DNA of 32,431 nt, from NCBI GenBank assembly GCA_019113645.1, contig DXGZ01000045.1, positions 1 through 32,431 of the forward strand. Direction: 5' to 3'. Under the pieces are notes generated by a model. It searched no databases and was not told the origin of the DNA. It was given only the letters and a program-made list of their open reading frames with translations. This document shows positions 7,606 to 14,954 of the stretch, in pieces. A program made the position numbers and the translations under genes. This DNA is from Candidatus Mediterraneibacter vanvlietii. GTDB taxonomy: Bacteria; Bacillota; Clostridia; Lachnospirales; Lachnospiraceae. How positions within the stretch are numbered: position 1 is the stretch's first letter; each line of letters starts with the position of its first letter.

Positions 7606-9060
7606 CTATCTCTCAACCAGCACATTCAGCCGCTCGATCCGCTCATCCTCCGGGCCGGTCATGGAACATCCCTTTTCCTTGGCATACACAATGTAATCAA
7701 TAATCTCATCCGTGATCTCCTCGCCCGGAGCCAGCACCGGAATTCCCGGCGGATAGCACATGACGAACTCAGAACACACCCGCCCCTTTGTCTCCAGAAG
7801 CGGCAGCGATTCCTTCTCCGCATAGAACGAATCCTGAGGCGTCATGACAACCTTCGGCGCAATGTATTCCTGGGAAAGCATACCCGTCTTATCCTTCTTA
7901 TATCTGCGCTTCAGGTCAGCCAGCGCAGTCACCAGACGCTCCACTTCTCTCTTCCGGTCTCCGATGGACAGGTAAGCGAGTATATTTCCAAGATCACCGA
8001 ACTCGATCTGAATATCATACTCATCTCTCAAAATGTCATAGACCTCGATCCCTGCCAGACCAATGTCCAGCGTGTGGATGGAGAGTTTCGTCGGGTCAAA
8101 ATCATAAATGCTGTCCCCGTTGATCATCTCCCTGCCGAACGCGTAGTAATCTCCGATCTGATTAATCTCACCTCTCGCATACTCCGCCAGCTCGGTCACC
8201 ATCTTAAACGAAGCCTCTCCCCGGAGCGCCAGATTTCTTCTGGAAATGTCCAGGCTGGACAGCAGCAGATAGGAGCCGCTGGTCGTCTGGGTCAGGTTGA
8301 TGATCTGCCGTACATATCCCGGCTGCATCCCCTTTCCGATCAGAAGAAACGAACTCTGTGTCAGGCTTCCGCCCGATTTGTGCATGCTGACAGAGGCAAT
8401 ATCCGCTCCGGCTTCCATTGCGGATACCGGCAGATCCTTTCCGAAATAAAAATGAGTTCCGTGAGCCTCATCCGCGAGGACTTTCATTCCCTTCTCATGC
8501 GCCATCTTCACGATCGCCTTCAGATCAGAACAGACGCCGTAGTAAGTCGGATTATTGACAAACACAGCCACAGCATCCGGATTCTCCTCAATCGCCCGCT
8601 CCACATCAGCGCGTTTCATTCCCAGCGAAATGCCCAGGCGCTGATCCACATCCGGGTTCACATAGATCGGCTTTGCTCCACAGAGCACCATGGCGTTGAT
8701 CGCACTCCTGTGAACATTTCTTGGAAGGATGATCTTATCCCCCTTCTTACAGCACGCCAGAATCATAGTCTGCACTGCGGATGTCGTTCCGCCAACCATA
8801 AGAAACGCATGCTCCGCGCCAAATGCGTCCGCCGCCAGCTCCTCCGCCTCCTTAATCACGGAAATCGGATGGCACAGATTATCCAGCGGCTTCATGGAAT
8901 TCACGTCAATACTGACGCATCGTTCCCCCAAAAGCTCCACAAGCTCCGGATTCCCCCGTCCATGTTTGTGCCCCGGCACGTCAAACGGCACTACGCGATT
9001 CCTTCGAAACCGCTCCAGCGCCTCGTAGATGGGCGCCCTCTTTTGTGATAATCTTTCCAT
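7606..9060 (-). CDS. speA: Orn/Lys/Arg decarboxylase, probable arginine decarboxylase
   Basis: This 484-aa fold-I PLP decarboxylase is of the short Bacillus SpeA type, lacking the N-terminal wing domain of the E. coli inducible enzymes. It shows VPGHKHGRGNPEL near the N-terminus, LADEAHGTHFYF (cofactor Asp) and the Schiff-base site SVSMHKSGGS with Lys228. The C-terminal domain carries CYPPGIPVLAPGE. Substrate choice among arginine, lysine and ornithine is not readable from these motifs. The downstream agmatinase-like gene argues for arginine to agmatine. It is the first gene of the polyamine operon, with GGAGGGATTGAG just before the ATG. Confidence 0.9.
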   Translation of the reverse strand: MERLSQKRAPIYEALERFRRNRVVPFDVPGHKHGRGNPELVELLGERCVSIDVNSMKPLDNLCHPISVIKEAEELAADAFGAEHAFLMVGGTTSAVQTMILACCKKGDKIILPRNVHRSAINAMVLCGAKPIYVNPDVDQRLGISLGMKRADVERAIEENPDAVAVFVNNPTYYGVCSDLKAIVKMAHEKGMKVLADEAHGTHFYFGKDLPVSAMEAGADIASVSMHKSGGSLTQSSFLLIGKGMQPGYVRQIINLTQTTSGSYLLLSSLDISRRNLALRGEASFKMVTELAEYARGEINQIGDYYAFGREMINGDSIYDFDPTKLSIHTLDIGLAGIEVYDILRDEYDIQIEFGDLGNILAYLSIGDRKREVERLVTALADLKRRYKKDKTGMLSQEYIAPKVVMTPQDSFYAEKESLPLLETKGRVCSEFVMCYPPGIPVLAPGEEITDEIIDYIVYAKEKGCSMTGPEDERIERLNVLVER

Positions 9061-9479
9061 CTCAATCCCTCCGTATATAGAAAAAGACCGGATGCATTCG
9101 CACCCAGCCTGTGATATTATCGCGTTATAATCCTCTTAGCCCCGCACCCGGGGTATGATTTTTTCAGATATAACAGATATTGGACGTAGAGTCTATATAG
9201 CAAATATTTTTACTTTTACTACTCTTATTGACCGTTTCACAAGTTGCGTATGCGTACATGCACACCAGGGTTATAAAGTAACCAACTTATAAAATTTGAG
9301 CTTCTAACTCAATCAATAATGCAGCGATACGCCGCGTAAAATATTTGCATGGAGAACGTTCCAAATACCTGCTTTCCATACATTGGTTATCGTAACATAT
9401 GAAAAAACAAAATTCAAGGATTTTCTTCTGTGTCTCCTTCTTTTTCAGCACCGAACGTTTTATATCGTACGATTTTGAA
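9061..9479. other. Intergenic region between speA and the Phd/PIN pair
   Basis: I see no gene here. On the minus strand a weak sigma-A-like promoter for speA may lie at 9203-9175 (TTGCTA, 17-bp spacer, ATATCT). The leader then holds a short GC hairpin (CCCCG 9140-9144, CGGGG 9149-9153) before the ribosome site. No riboswitch family is recognised. Minus-strand ORFs crossing 9287-9520 show no family resemblance and overlap the antitoxin promoter. Confidence 0.35.
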
Positions 9480-9518
9480 TTGATATTTCCGTCCGATTCG
9501 TATATAATAACAATATAC
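9480..9518 (+). promoter_or_regulatory. Promoter and candidate operator of the Phd/PIN pair
   Basis: TTGATA (9480-9485) and TATAAT (9503-9508), with a 17-bp spacer, form a near-consensus sigma-A promoter. An imperfect palindrome with arms GTATAT (9500-9505) and ATATAC (9513-9518) overlaps the -10 box. Phd/YefM antitoxins repress their own promoters at such sites, so this is the likely operator. The promoter is seen directly; operator use is inferred. Confidence 0.6.
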
Positions 9519-9549
9519 AACGTACACCCCGAACAAAGGAGGGATTCGT

Positions 9550-9771
9550 ATGATCATCACCGCAACGGAATTTAAAACCAATCTCGGAAAATATCTGGAA
9601 ATGGCAGCGTCCCAGGATATTTTCATTACCAAAAACGGAAAAAGTATTGCCCGCCTTACAAGCCCTGCTGTCAATAAGCTGGCGCTTCTGGATGACCTTG
9701 CAGGAATTGCCCCGCAGGCGAAAGCAATGGATGAAAAAGCCATACGAGAGGAGCGGCTGTCCAGACAATGA
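9550..9771 (+). CDS. Phd/YefM-family antitoxin
   Basis: This 73-aa protein begins MIITATEFKTNLGKYLEMA, the standard Phd/YefM DNA-binding fold. It continues with IFITKNGKSIARLTSP, the conserved strand-turn of the family. The charged C-terminal tail (DEKAIREERLSRQ) is the part that normally folds onto the toxin. AGGAGGG lies 7 bases before the ATG. Its stop overlaps the toxin start by 4 bp (ATGA), so the two are translationally coupled. It neutralises the PIN protein and probably represses the operon. Confidence 0.88.
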   Translation: MIITATEFKTNLGKYLEMAASQDIFITKNGKSIARLTSPAVNKLALLDDLAGIAPQAKAMDEKAIREERLSRQ

Positions 9772-10199
9772 GAATACTGATTGATACCAATGTCATTCTG
9801 GATATTCTCCAGAAGCGGGAACCCTTCTTCAAAGATTCCTACCAGGCGCTCCGCAAGGCCATTGAAGCCGATACGGAATGTATGATCTCCGCATCCGCCG
9901 CCACGGATATTTTCTATATGCTCCGCAAGGCGTTCCAGTCCGCGCAAAAAGCAAAAGATCGGATCGAGCAGCTTTCCCAGATCGTCACTTTTGCGGACGT
10001 ACAGGGCGTAGATATTCATACCGCACTCATCCGCTCCATGCCGGACTTTGAAGACGCAGTTGTAGATGCCGTAGCGGAACGAAACGGCGCAAGCTATATC
10101 CTCACAAGAAATATCAAAGACTTTGCAGGTTCCTCCGTTCCGGCGATCACGCCGACTGAATTGATAAAACATATCCAATCTCCTTTCCCGCACAATTAA
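9768..10199 (+). CDS. PIN-domain toxin (VapC-like ribonuclease)
   Basis: This 143-aa PIN-domain protein is the predicted RNase toxin of the pair. The first acidic residue is in MRILIDTNVILD (Asp6). The central acidic cluster is D93-F-E-D-A-V-V-D100, and the end of the core reads TRNIKDF. VapC-type toxins cleave tRNA or rRNA; the target here is unknown. The antitoxin is Phd-like rather than AbrB- or MazE-like, a common mixed pairing. It reads towards the histidine kinase gene and is separated from it by a strong hairpin. Confidence 0.88.
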   Translation: MRILIDTNVILDILQKREPFFKDSYQALRKAIEADTECMISASAATDIFYMLRKAFQSAQKAKDRIEQLSQIVTFADVQGVDIHTALIRSMPDFEDAVVDAVAERNGASYILTRNIKDFAGSSVPAITPTELIKHIQSPFPHN

Positions 10200-10340
10200 A
10201 GTATATGTTTATACAGGTACTTTGTTGGTATAGAATATATTTTAACAATATTATTTTATGTTGAACAGCAGCAATAAAAGGCAGTTTAGAATTTTATTTA
10301 GATTTTCGCTCTCACTTAGATCCCTTCGCTCTGAAAATGA

Positions 10341-10386
10341 AAGACCTTCAAATGAGTGTGCCTCTGCACAGCCATTTGAAGGTCTT
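10341..10386. terminator. Long hairpin between convergent PIN toxin and histidine kinase genes
   Basis: AAGACCTTCAAATG (10341-10354) and CATTTGAAGGTCTT (10373-10386) form a 14-bp perfect stem. An inner TGTGC/GCACA stem (10357-10361, 10366-10370) caps it with loop CTCT. Its position between convergent genes suggests a bidirectional terminator. T-runs on both sides are weak (CTTCTT on plus, CTTTCATTTT on minus), so it may instead act as a 3'-end stabiliser. Confidence 0.55.
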
Positions 10387-10452
10387 CTTACATCATTCAA
10401 AGAGTTAAATCAGCGGGTTCCGCATCGCATTCCTGGCTCGCAAAACTCAGAT

Positions 10453-13050
10453 TCACCTCACCCGCGGAAATTCTATATTCACCCGGAACAGATCTCCATC
10501 CAGATACAGTTCAAACTCCCCGCCCTGCATGGTGGTCAGACTCTTGGCGATGGACAGTCCCAGTCCGCTTCCTTCCGTGCTTCTCGATATATCCCCGCGG
10601 ATAAATCGTTCGGTCAGCTCATCTGCGGAGATGTTCAACTGCTGCTCTGAGACATTTTTCAGCGAGAAGCAGACTTTTTCTTCCGTCATATTCAGATCCG
10701 CGTACACTCTGGTGCCGGGCATCGCGTATTTCGCCGCATTTCCGAAGATATTCTCCAGCACACGCCACATCCGCCGTCCATCCACATGGATAACCGCAGG
10801 TTCCTCAGGCAGGCTGACTACAACCGTCAGATTCCGGGCAGAGAACTTCTCAGCCGTCTCTCCTTCCGCCTGCTGCACAAGCTCTCGGAGATCTACATCC
10901 ATATATTCCAGAGTAATATTCCCGCTGCTTACCTTGGACGCCTCAACAACGTCTTCCGTCAGCGTCTTCAGACGCTGGGCCTTTGCCTCCAGAATATCCA
11001 GGTATCCCCGGATCTTTTCATCAGTAATGTCCGACCGCTTCAGAATATCCACATAGTTAATAATCGATGTCAGCGGCGTCTTAATATCATGAGATACATT
11101 GGTAATCAGATCTGTTTTCAGCCGCTCGTTGCGCATTGCCTTGTCAACCGCGTTATTGAGACCGCTTCCGATATTGTTCACCATCTCCGCCATATCGCGG
11201 TTCGTTCCGCGCAGTCCTTTCAGTTCAATCTGGTATTCCAGATTTCCCGAAGCGATTTCCTCAATCCCTTTCCTGATCCTGCTCTTCGCAATCGCGCTGC
11301 TCAGCACAAGCCATGCCGCCGCGATATCCGCCAGAAGCATCACAAATGCCATAGGGATACTTCTTACCAGAAACGCCATCCAGCTGATGAAAAACAACCC
11401 GAGCAGTACAAGCGCTGCTTTAAATATCGCCGTTCTCTCGCGGAGCACCTCACCGCAGAAACGGATTACCGCGCGCAGCAGGCTGCCTTTCCACAGTATT
11501 TTCGCCTTGATCCTGCGCACCAGGCTGACATAGCCGGCGAAGAAACAGCTGAACGTAAATACGCCATAGAAGAACAGTCCCGCCACATCCGAGATGCCGA
11601 GCACACTCGACACAAGAGAGTAGGTGTATTCCGGCACCGCATTATAATTTTCAGCGTAATAATCCACAGTCGTGGTGATATTTCCCCAATCAATAAACGG
11701 GAATCCCATGCTCAGAGCCATCAGCGTTGCCGCGCCCCAGATGAAAATCACTGTTCCGGCGGCGAGCTCCGTCTTCCAGCGGTCAAACGAACTCAGGTGC
11801 AGCTCCTCATCTCCGGCAGCTCTTCCTGCAGTCAGCGCAAGCCATACCGCGCACACCAGGAAAAGTACGCCGCATACTACGAACAGAATAAGCGAGGCAT
11901 GCAGCATCGGACTGTTTGCCTCATAGGACTGAGCCCCTTCATAAAACTGATCGTGTATCGGATAAGTTGTATCCACTGCCGCGGCAAAAATACTGTTGAA
12001 ATCCCGATCCGCTTCGTAAGCCCTTACCGTCCCCCACTGGGAGAACCATGACAGATCCATATTCGTATTAAAATCTTCCAGTTTCGGATATACCACCATA
12101 TATTTCACAGAATCTCCGGAAATAAGGTCTTCGATATTTTTCTCCGCGCTTACGTAATCTTTGTATTCACTCCGGTTTGTATAAACCTGCTTCGTATCCT
12201 CATCCACATAAATATATGCGAAGTTTGTATTTCCTTCTTCCAGATAATCCCATCCAGACTGGTACTCCTGACTTCCGCTGTAAACCGTACCCAAAGCAGA
12301 GGCGATATTATTGTAAATCGTGGACAGCATTCCGTTTAATTCCGGAGTATTATTCACGACTTCCAGCAGATTCTCCGCTCCCTGAGGCGCATACTCCTCC
12401 CGCAGCGACTGCCCGAAGTTCCAGCAGTCCGTATAAAGCTCATTTCCTTCTCCATCATAGATCGTCATGGCATATTCCCCGGCCATGGGATAAGAACCTG
12501 CTGCCAGATCTCTTAAGAATTCTGCCTGACTCAGGTAATCCTCCTCAAACTCTATCATCAGTTCTCCCCGCTCAAACCGGGCAAGAAAATCATCAAGATA
12601 GTAGTAGTAATAACTTCCGTCTCCGCGCTGGCACACAACAACATTATCTTCCTCATAACTGTTTGTGTCTCCGCTGTCAAAATTCTTTCCCCAGCTCTCC
12701 AGCTGCTCCAGCGTGTACGCCACGCCGGAAGTATTATTCCCATCAACCCGCCCGTCATCGGCAAGCTGCATAATATCAATCACTTTATCCGGATTATACG
12801 CACCGTCCGTCTCGAACAGATTTTTCATGCGGAACTGTTCGAACACCTGCATAACTGATCCAGATACCGCCTGGTTAAAATTTGCAGACTCCTCGTACGG
12901 CTCGCTCGCCATCTCTATCACTTCCCCCGGATTAGCCGTCCCGGCCAGTGTCGTCACCACTCCGAAAGAAGTGAGAAAGATTGCGCCACTGAGAATTCCA
13001 ATAATGAGAACTGTCACCTTGGTCACAGTCTTTCTATACCACTGATTCAT
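10453..13050 (-). CDS. Polytopic sensor histidine kinase
   Basis: This 865-aa kinase is the membrane sensor of a two-component system. Membrane segment 1 is near residues 11-35, followed by an extracellular region of about 340 residues. About five further membrane segments follow (roughly 385-590), then a HAMP-like linker. The H box VSHDIKTPLTSI carries phosphoacceptor His654. The N box is NIFGNAAKYAMP and the G box is GSGLGLSIAKSLT. The catalytic core resembles VanS/PhoR kinases. The large extracellular domain has no family I recognise. AAGGAT precedes the ATG, and the response regulator gene lies 31 bp upstream in the same operon. Confidence 0.92.
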   Translation of the reverse strand: MNQWYRKTVTKVTVLIIGILSGAIFLTSFGVVTTLAGTANPGEVIEMASEPYEESANFNQAVSGSVMQVFEQFRMKNLFETDGAYNPDKVIDIMQLADDGRVDGNNTSGVAYTLEQLESWGKNFDSGDTNSYEEDNVVVCQRGDGSYYYYYLDDFLARFERGELMIEFEEDYLSQAEFLRDLAAGSYPMAGEYAMTIYDGEGNELYTDCWNFGQSLREEYAPQGAENLLEVVNNTPELNGMLSTIYNNIASALGTVYSGSQEYQSGWDYLEEGNTNFAYIYVDEDTKQVYTNRSEYKDYVSAEKNIEDLISGDSVKYMVVYPKLEDFNTNMDLSWFSQWGTVRAYEADRDFNSIFAAAVDTTYPIHDQFYEGAQSYEANSPMLHASLILFVVCGVLFLVCAVWLALTAGRAAGDEELHLSSFDRWKTELAAGTVIFIWGAATLMALSMGFPFIDWGNITTTVDYYAENYNAVPEYTYSLVSSVLGISDVAGLFFYGVFTFSCFFAGYVSLVRRIKAKILWKGSLLRAVIRFCGEVLRERTAIFKAALVLLGLFFISWMAFLVRSIPMAFVMLLADIAAAWLVLSSAIAKSRIRKGIEEIASGNLEYQIELKGLRGTNRDMAEMVNNIGSGLNNAVDKAMRNERLKTDLITNVSHDIKTPLTSIINYVDILKRSDITDEKIRGYLDILEAKAQRLKTLTEDVVEASKVSSGNITLEYMDVDLRELVQQAEGETAEKFSARNLTVVVSLPEEPAVIHVDGRRMWRVLENIFGNAAKYAMPGTRVYADLNMTEEKVCFSLKNVSEQQLNISADELTERFIRGDISRSTEGSGLGLSIAKSLTTMQGGEFELYLDGDLFRVNIEFPRVR

Positions 13051-13081
13051 ATCCTTTCCCGCCTTCCATTTGCAGTTCTTC

Positions 13082-13777
13082 CTATGCTTTCTCGATCTTA
13101 TATCCGACTCCCCATACTACTTTCAGATAACGTGGATCTTTCGGATTGATCTCAATTTTTTCCCTGATATGACGGATATGCACAGCAACCGTATTGTCCG
13201 CCCCGATCGCTTCCTCATTCCAGATGGACTCGTAGATCTGACTGATTGAGAACACCCTGCCCTGATTCTTCATAAGAAGCAGAAGAATGTTGTACTCGAT
13301 TGGAGTCAGTTTGACAGGTTCTCCATCTACTGTCACCTCCTTCAGATCATCATTGATCTGAAGCCCACCTACCTGATAGATTTTATCCTTCTCTTCTGCT
13401 TTCGATCCGCCCAGCTGTGTGTATCTGCGAAGCTGGGACTTCACTCTGGCGATCAGCTCCAGCGGACTGAACGGCTTGGTCACATAATCGTCAGCCCCCA
13501 CATTCAGTCCGAGGATCTTATCTGCATCCTCGGATTTCGCCGACAGGATAATAATCGGAATACTGTTCTTCTCCCGGATCTTCAGCGTTGCGCGGATCCC
13601 GTCCAGTTTCGGCATCATCACGTCAAGAATCAAAAGATCCACTTTCTCCTTTTCAAGAATCTTAAGCGCCTCTATTCCGTCATAGGCCTTCAGTATATGG
13701 TAACCTTCCTGAGATAAATAGATTTCTATGGCTTCCACAATTTCTTTATCATCGTCACATACAAGTATGTTGTACAT
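13082..13777 (-). CDS. OmpR/VanR-family response regulator
   Basis: The protein has a receiver domain (1-115) with acidic pocket DDD near the N-terminus, phosphoacceptor Asp52 in LLILDVMMPKLDG and the conserved Lys in YVTKPFSPLEL. A C-terminal winged helix (about 130-230) ends in VWGVGYKIEKA. It binds DNA when phosphorylated, presumably by the adjacent kinase. The ATG at 13777 fits the AAAGGGG ribosome site with 8-base spacing; the frame extends to a GTG at 13786. It is the first gene of the pair. Targets are unknown. Upstream, the motif AATTTCATTTTGA occurs twice (near 13872 and 13912), which could be a binding repeat but could equally belong to the neighbouring toxin promoter. Confidence 0.92.
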   Translation of the reverse strand: MYNILVCDDDKEIVEAIEIYLSQEGYHILKAYDGIEALKILEKEKVDLLILDVMMPKLDGIRATLKIREKNSIPIIILSAKSEDADKILGLNVGADDYVTKPFSPLELIARVKSQLRRYTQLGGSKAEEKDKIYQVGGLQINDDLKEVTVDGEPVKLTPIEYNILLLLMKNQGRVFSISQIYESIWNEEAIGADNTVAVHIRHIREKIEINPKDPRYLKVVWGVGYKIEKA

Positions 13778-13901
13778 TATCATCACCCCTTTGCCACTCT
13801 CTAGTATACATAATAATGGGGAATTTTTAAAAGGAAGAAGGGAATTTCTTATGATTTTATTAATTTATATAAATTTCATTTTGAAATGTACTATTCGATT
13901 G

Positions 13902-13930
13902 TTGTAATCAGAATTTCATTTTGATATAAT
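13902..13930 (+). promoter_or_regulatory. Toxin mRNA promoter, type I locus 1
   Basis: TTGTAA (13902-13907), a 17-bp spacer and TATAAT (13925-13930). The predicted start near 13937 places GAGAGCCGATGA at the extreme 5' end of the toxin mRNA. Confidence 0.6.
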
Positions 13931-13990
13931 CTGTACAGAGAGCCGATGAGGTGCTATACCAGCCGCCCTGCAGAAAGGAGGCTGGTGCTT

Positions 13991-14080
13991 ATGGTTACAT
14001 ACAGTGACTTGTTTACTTTTGTCATCATGCTTTGTGCTGTAGTTACCCTTGTCTTAACGATAATAAAGCATAAAAAATAG
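13991..14080 (+). CDS. Small hydrophobic peptide, Hol_Tox/Fst-like type I toxin (locus 1)
   Basis: This 29-aa ORF has a short polar start (MVTYSDL), one membrane segment (FTFVIMLCAVVTLVLTII) and a basic tail (KHKK). This is the pattern of the putative holin-like toxin family and of Fst-type membrane toxins. AAAGGAGG (13974-13981) lies 9 bases before the ATG. The site is enclosed by a 7-bp stem, ACCAGCC (13958-13964) with GGCTGGT (13980-13986), which should restrain translation. A convergent antisense RNA promoter lies downstream. A 28-aa paralogue with the same surroundings sits 784 bp away. Expression and toxicity are inferred. Confidence 0.8.
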   Translation: MVTYSDLFTFVIMLCAVVTLVLTIIKHKK

Positions 14081-14112
14081 CGCCCCCACTCTGGTAAAGT
14101 ATGGCGCTATTT
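14075..14112. terminator. Shared bidirectional terminator, type I locus 1
   Basis: AAATAGCGCC (14075-14084) pairs with GGCGCTATTT (14103-14112). A-runs and T-runs on the two sides make it usable on either strand. The toxin stop codon lies inside the left arm. Convergent toxin and antitoxin RNAs overlap over this hairpin, as in Fst/par loci. Confidence 0.75.
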
Positions 14113-14169
14113 CCATAAATAAACACTTTGCCGGGCGGCCAGGTGTACACTGGTCATCGGCTCTCGTTT
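14075..14169 (-). ncRNA. Predicted antisense antitoxin RNA, type I locus 1
   Basis: A consensus minus-strand promoter (14176-14204) predicts a start near 14169 and an end at the shared hairpin, giving about 95 nt. The RNA begins near GAGAGCCGATGA, the same sequence that begins the toxin mRNA. It carries segments complementary to the toxin mRNA: the terminator, and an AGGTG..TA.AC motif present in both halves. The size and layout match RNA II of par-type systems. No transcript evidence is available. Confidence 0.6.
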
Positions 14170-14175
14170 GAATAT

Positions 14176-14204
14176 ATTATAAGCAACACATGATCATATG
14201 TCAA
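14176..14204 (-). promoter_or_regulatory. Antitoxin RNA promoter with internal palindrome, locus 1
   Basis: On the minus strand TTGACA (14204-14199), a 17-bp spacer and TATAAT (14181-14176) match the sigma-A consensus perfectly. The spacer region contains the near-perfect 16-bp palindrome ACACATGATCATATGT (plus strand 14186-14201), a candidate site for the adjacent XRE protein. Confidence 0.75.
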
Positions 14205-14269
14205 CCTACAGCACCCTGAATTTACAGACAGGGTTACAGTTCACATTTAACCAGAAAGGCGGATCATCC

Positions 14270-14665
14270 ATGGACAGCATAACCACAGCCCTCGGAGCCA
14301 GAATCAAAACCCTCCGTAAAGAAAAGAAAATCACCCAGAAGCAGCTTGCTGAAAAAATGCAGGTATCTCAGACCGCAATCGCTCTGTGGGAAAGCGGTCA
14401 GCGGGGAATCTCCCTCGAAACACTGGAAAAAATCGCGGAATGTATGGATCTTTCATCCGAAGACCTGCTCTTCGGCACCCCCGATTCCGGAATCAACAGA
14501 TACGCCGGTCATCCCTCCGGCAGCTCTGATTTTGCAGAGCGCTTAACCGCCTACCAGACTGCTCTCCTGAACATCCTCAACAGACTGAATGACGCAGGAC
14601 TGGAGAAAGTACAGGCATACGCCGAAGATCTCTCCGAGAATCCGAAATACCGCAAGGAAGCATAG
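14270..14665 (+). CDS. XRE/Cro-family transcriptional regulator
   Basis: This 131-aa protein has an N-terminal helix-turn-helix of the Xre family (residues about 5-65; KKITQKQLAEKMQVSQTAIALWESGQRG is the recognition region). The C-terminal part is about 65 residues, partly helical, with no recognised domain. ATG 14270 is chosen because AGAAAGGCGG precedes it and the HTH starts soon after; the frame is open from 14198. The gene lies exactly between the two type I toxin-antitoxin loci and diverges from the antisense promoter of locus 1, so regulation of those RNAs is plausible. Confidence 0.85.
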   Translation: MDSITTALGARIKTLRKEKKITQKQLAEKMQVSQTAIALWESGQRGISLETLEKIAECMDLSSEDLLFGTPDSGINRYAGHPSGSSDFAERLTAYQTALLNILNRLNDAGLEKVQAYAEDLSENPKYRKEA

Positions 14666-14677
14666 CTCAGTTCCACA

Positions 14678-14706
14678 TTGAGCACATCGCACTTTGACAA
14701 TAATAT
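14678..14706 (+). promoter_or_regulatory. Toxin mRNA promoter, type I locus 2
   Basis: TTGAGC (14678-14683), a 17-bp spacer and TAATAT (14701-14706). It is weaker than the locus 1 promoter. The predicted start near 14713 places GGAGCCGATG (14717-14726) at the 5' end, as in locus 1. Confidence 0.45.
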
Positions 14707-14774
14707 ACTTGCCCAGGGAGCCGATGGGGCGTACACTCCAGCCGCTGGAATACACATGAAAGGGGCTGGGGCTT

Positions 14775-14861
14775 ATGATTGCTTTTTCGGATCTAATCCA
14801 ATTTGTAATTATGCTTTGTGCAGTGATAACTCTTGTTATTTACATATCACGCAAAAAGTAG
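14775..14861 (+). CDS. Small hydrophobic peptide, Hol_Tox/Fst-like type I toxin (locus 2)
   Basis: This 28-aa paralogue of the locus 1 peptide has MIAFSDL, then IQFVIMLCAVITLVIYI as the membrane segment, then SRKK. FVIMLCAV is identical in the two. GAAAGGGG (14758-14765) lies 9 bases before the ATG, the same spacing as in locus 1. CCAGCC (14738-14743) and GGCTGG (14764-14769) form the equivalent stem around the ribosome site, with a different loop. Conservation of structure around a diverged sequence supports a functional locus rather than chance. Confidence 0.78.
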   Translation: MIAFSDLIQFVIMLCAVITLVIYISRKK

Positions 14862-14895
14862 CGCCCTCGGTCTGGTAAACTAAGGCGCTACTTTT
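14854..14895. terminator. Shared bidirectional terminator, type I locus 2
   Basis: AAAAGTAGCGCC (14854-14865) pairs perfectly with GGCGCTACTTTT (14884-14895). As in locus 1, it overlaps the toxin stop codon and serves both strands. Confidence 0.78.
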
Positions 14896-14948
14896 GTAAA
14901 ACCACATTACCGGCGGCTAGGTGTAGTCTAGTCATCGGCTCTCTTGTT
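14854..14948 (-). ncRNA. Predicted antisense antitoxin RNA, type I locus 2
   Basis: The minus-strand consensus promoter at 14955-14983 predicts a start near 14948 and termination at the shared hairpin, about 95 nt, the same size as the locus 1 RNA. Its 5' end again carries AGAGAGCCGATGA (14944-14932). Cross-recognition between the two loci's RNAs is possible but unproven. Confidence 0.6.
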
Positions 14949-14954
14949 AAGTAT

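Noticed and set aside
8074-9048. Plus-strand ORF (324 aa) opposite speA
   Set aside because: It is antisense shadow of a well-recognised decarboxylase with no domain of its own.
9140-9164. GC hairpin followed by six T on the plus strand, resembling a terminator
   Set aside because: The stem is only 5 bp and no plus-strand gene precedes it; it lies in the speA leader on the other strand.
9287-9520. Minus-strand 77-aa ORF ahead of speA
   Set aside because: It has no ribosome site and no recognised family, and it overlaps the antitoxin promoter. The C-terminal 30 residues look slightly protein-like but not enough to call.
9414-10193. Minus-strand ORF (259 aa) opposite the Phd/PIN pair
   Set aside because: The plus-strand pair has a promoter, ribosome sites, a 4-bp overlap and full domain motifs; the minus frame has none of these.
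10786-12051. Long plus-strand ORF (421 aa) opposite the histidine kinase
   Set aside because: It is Arg/His/Cys-rich shadow sequence in the antisense frame of a clear gene.
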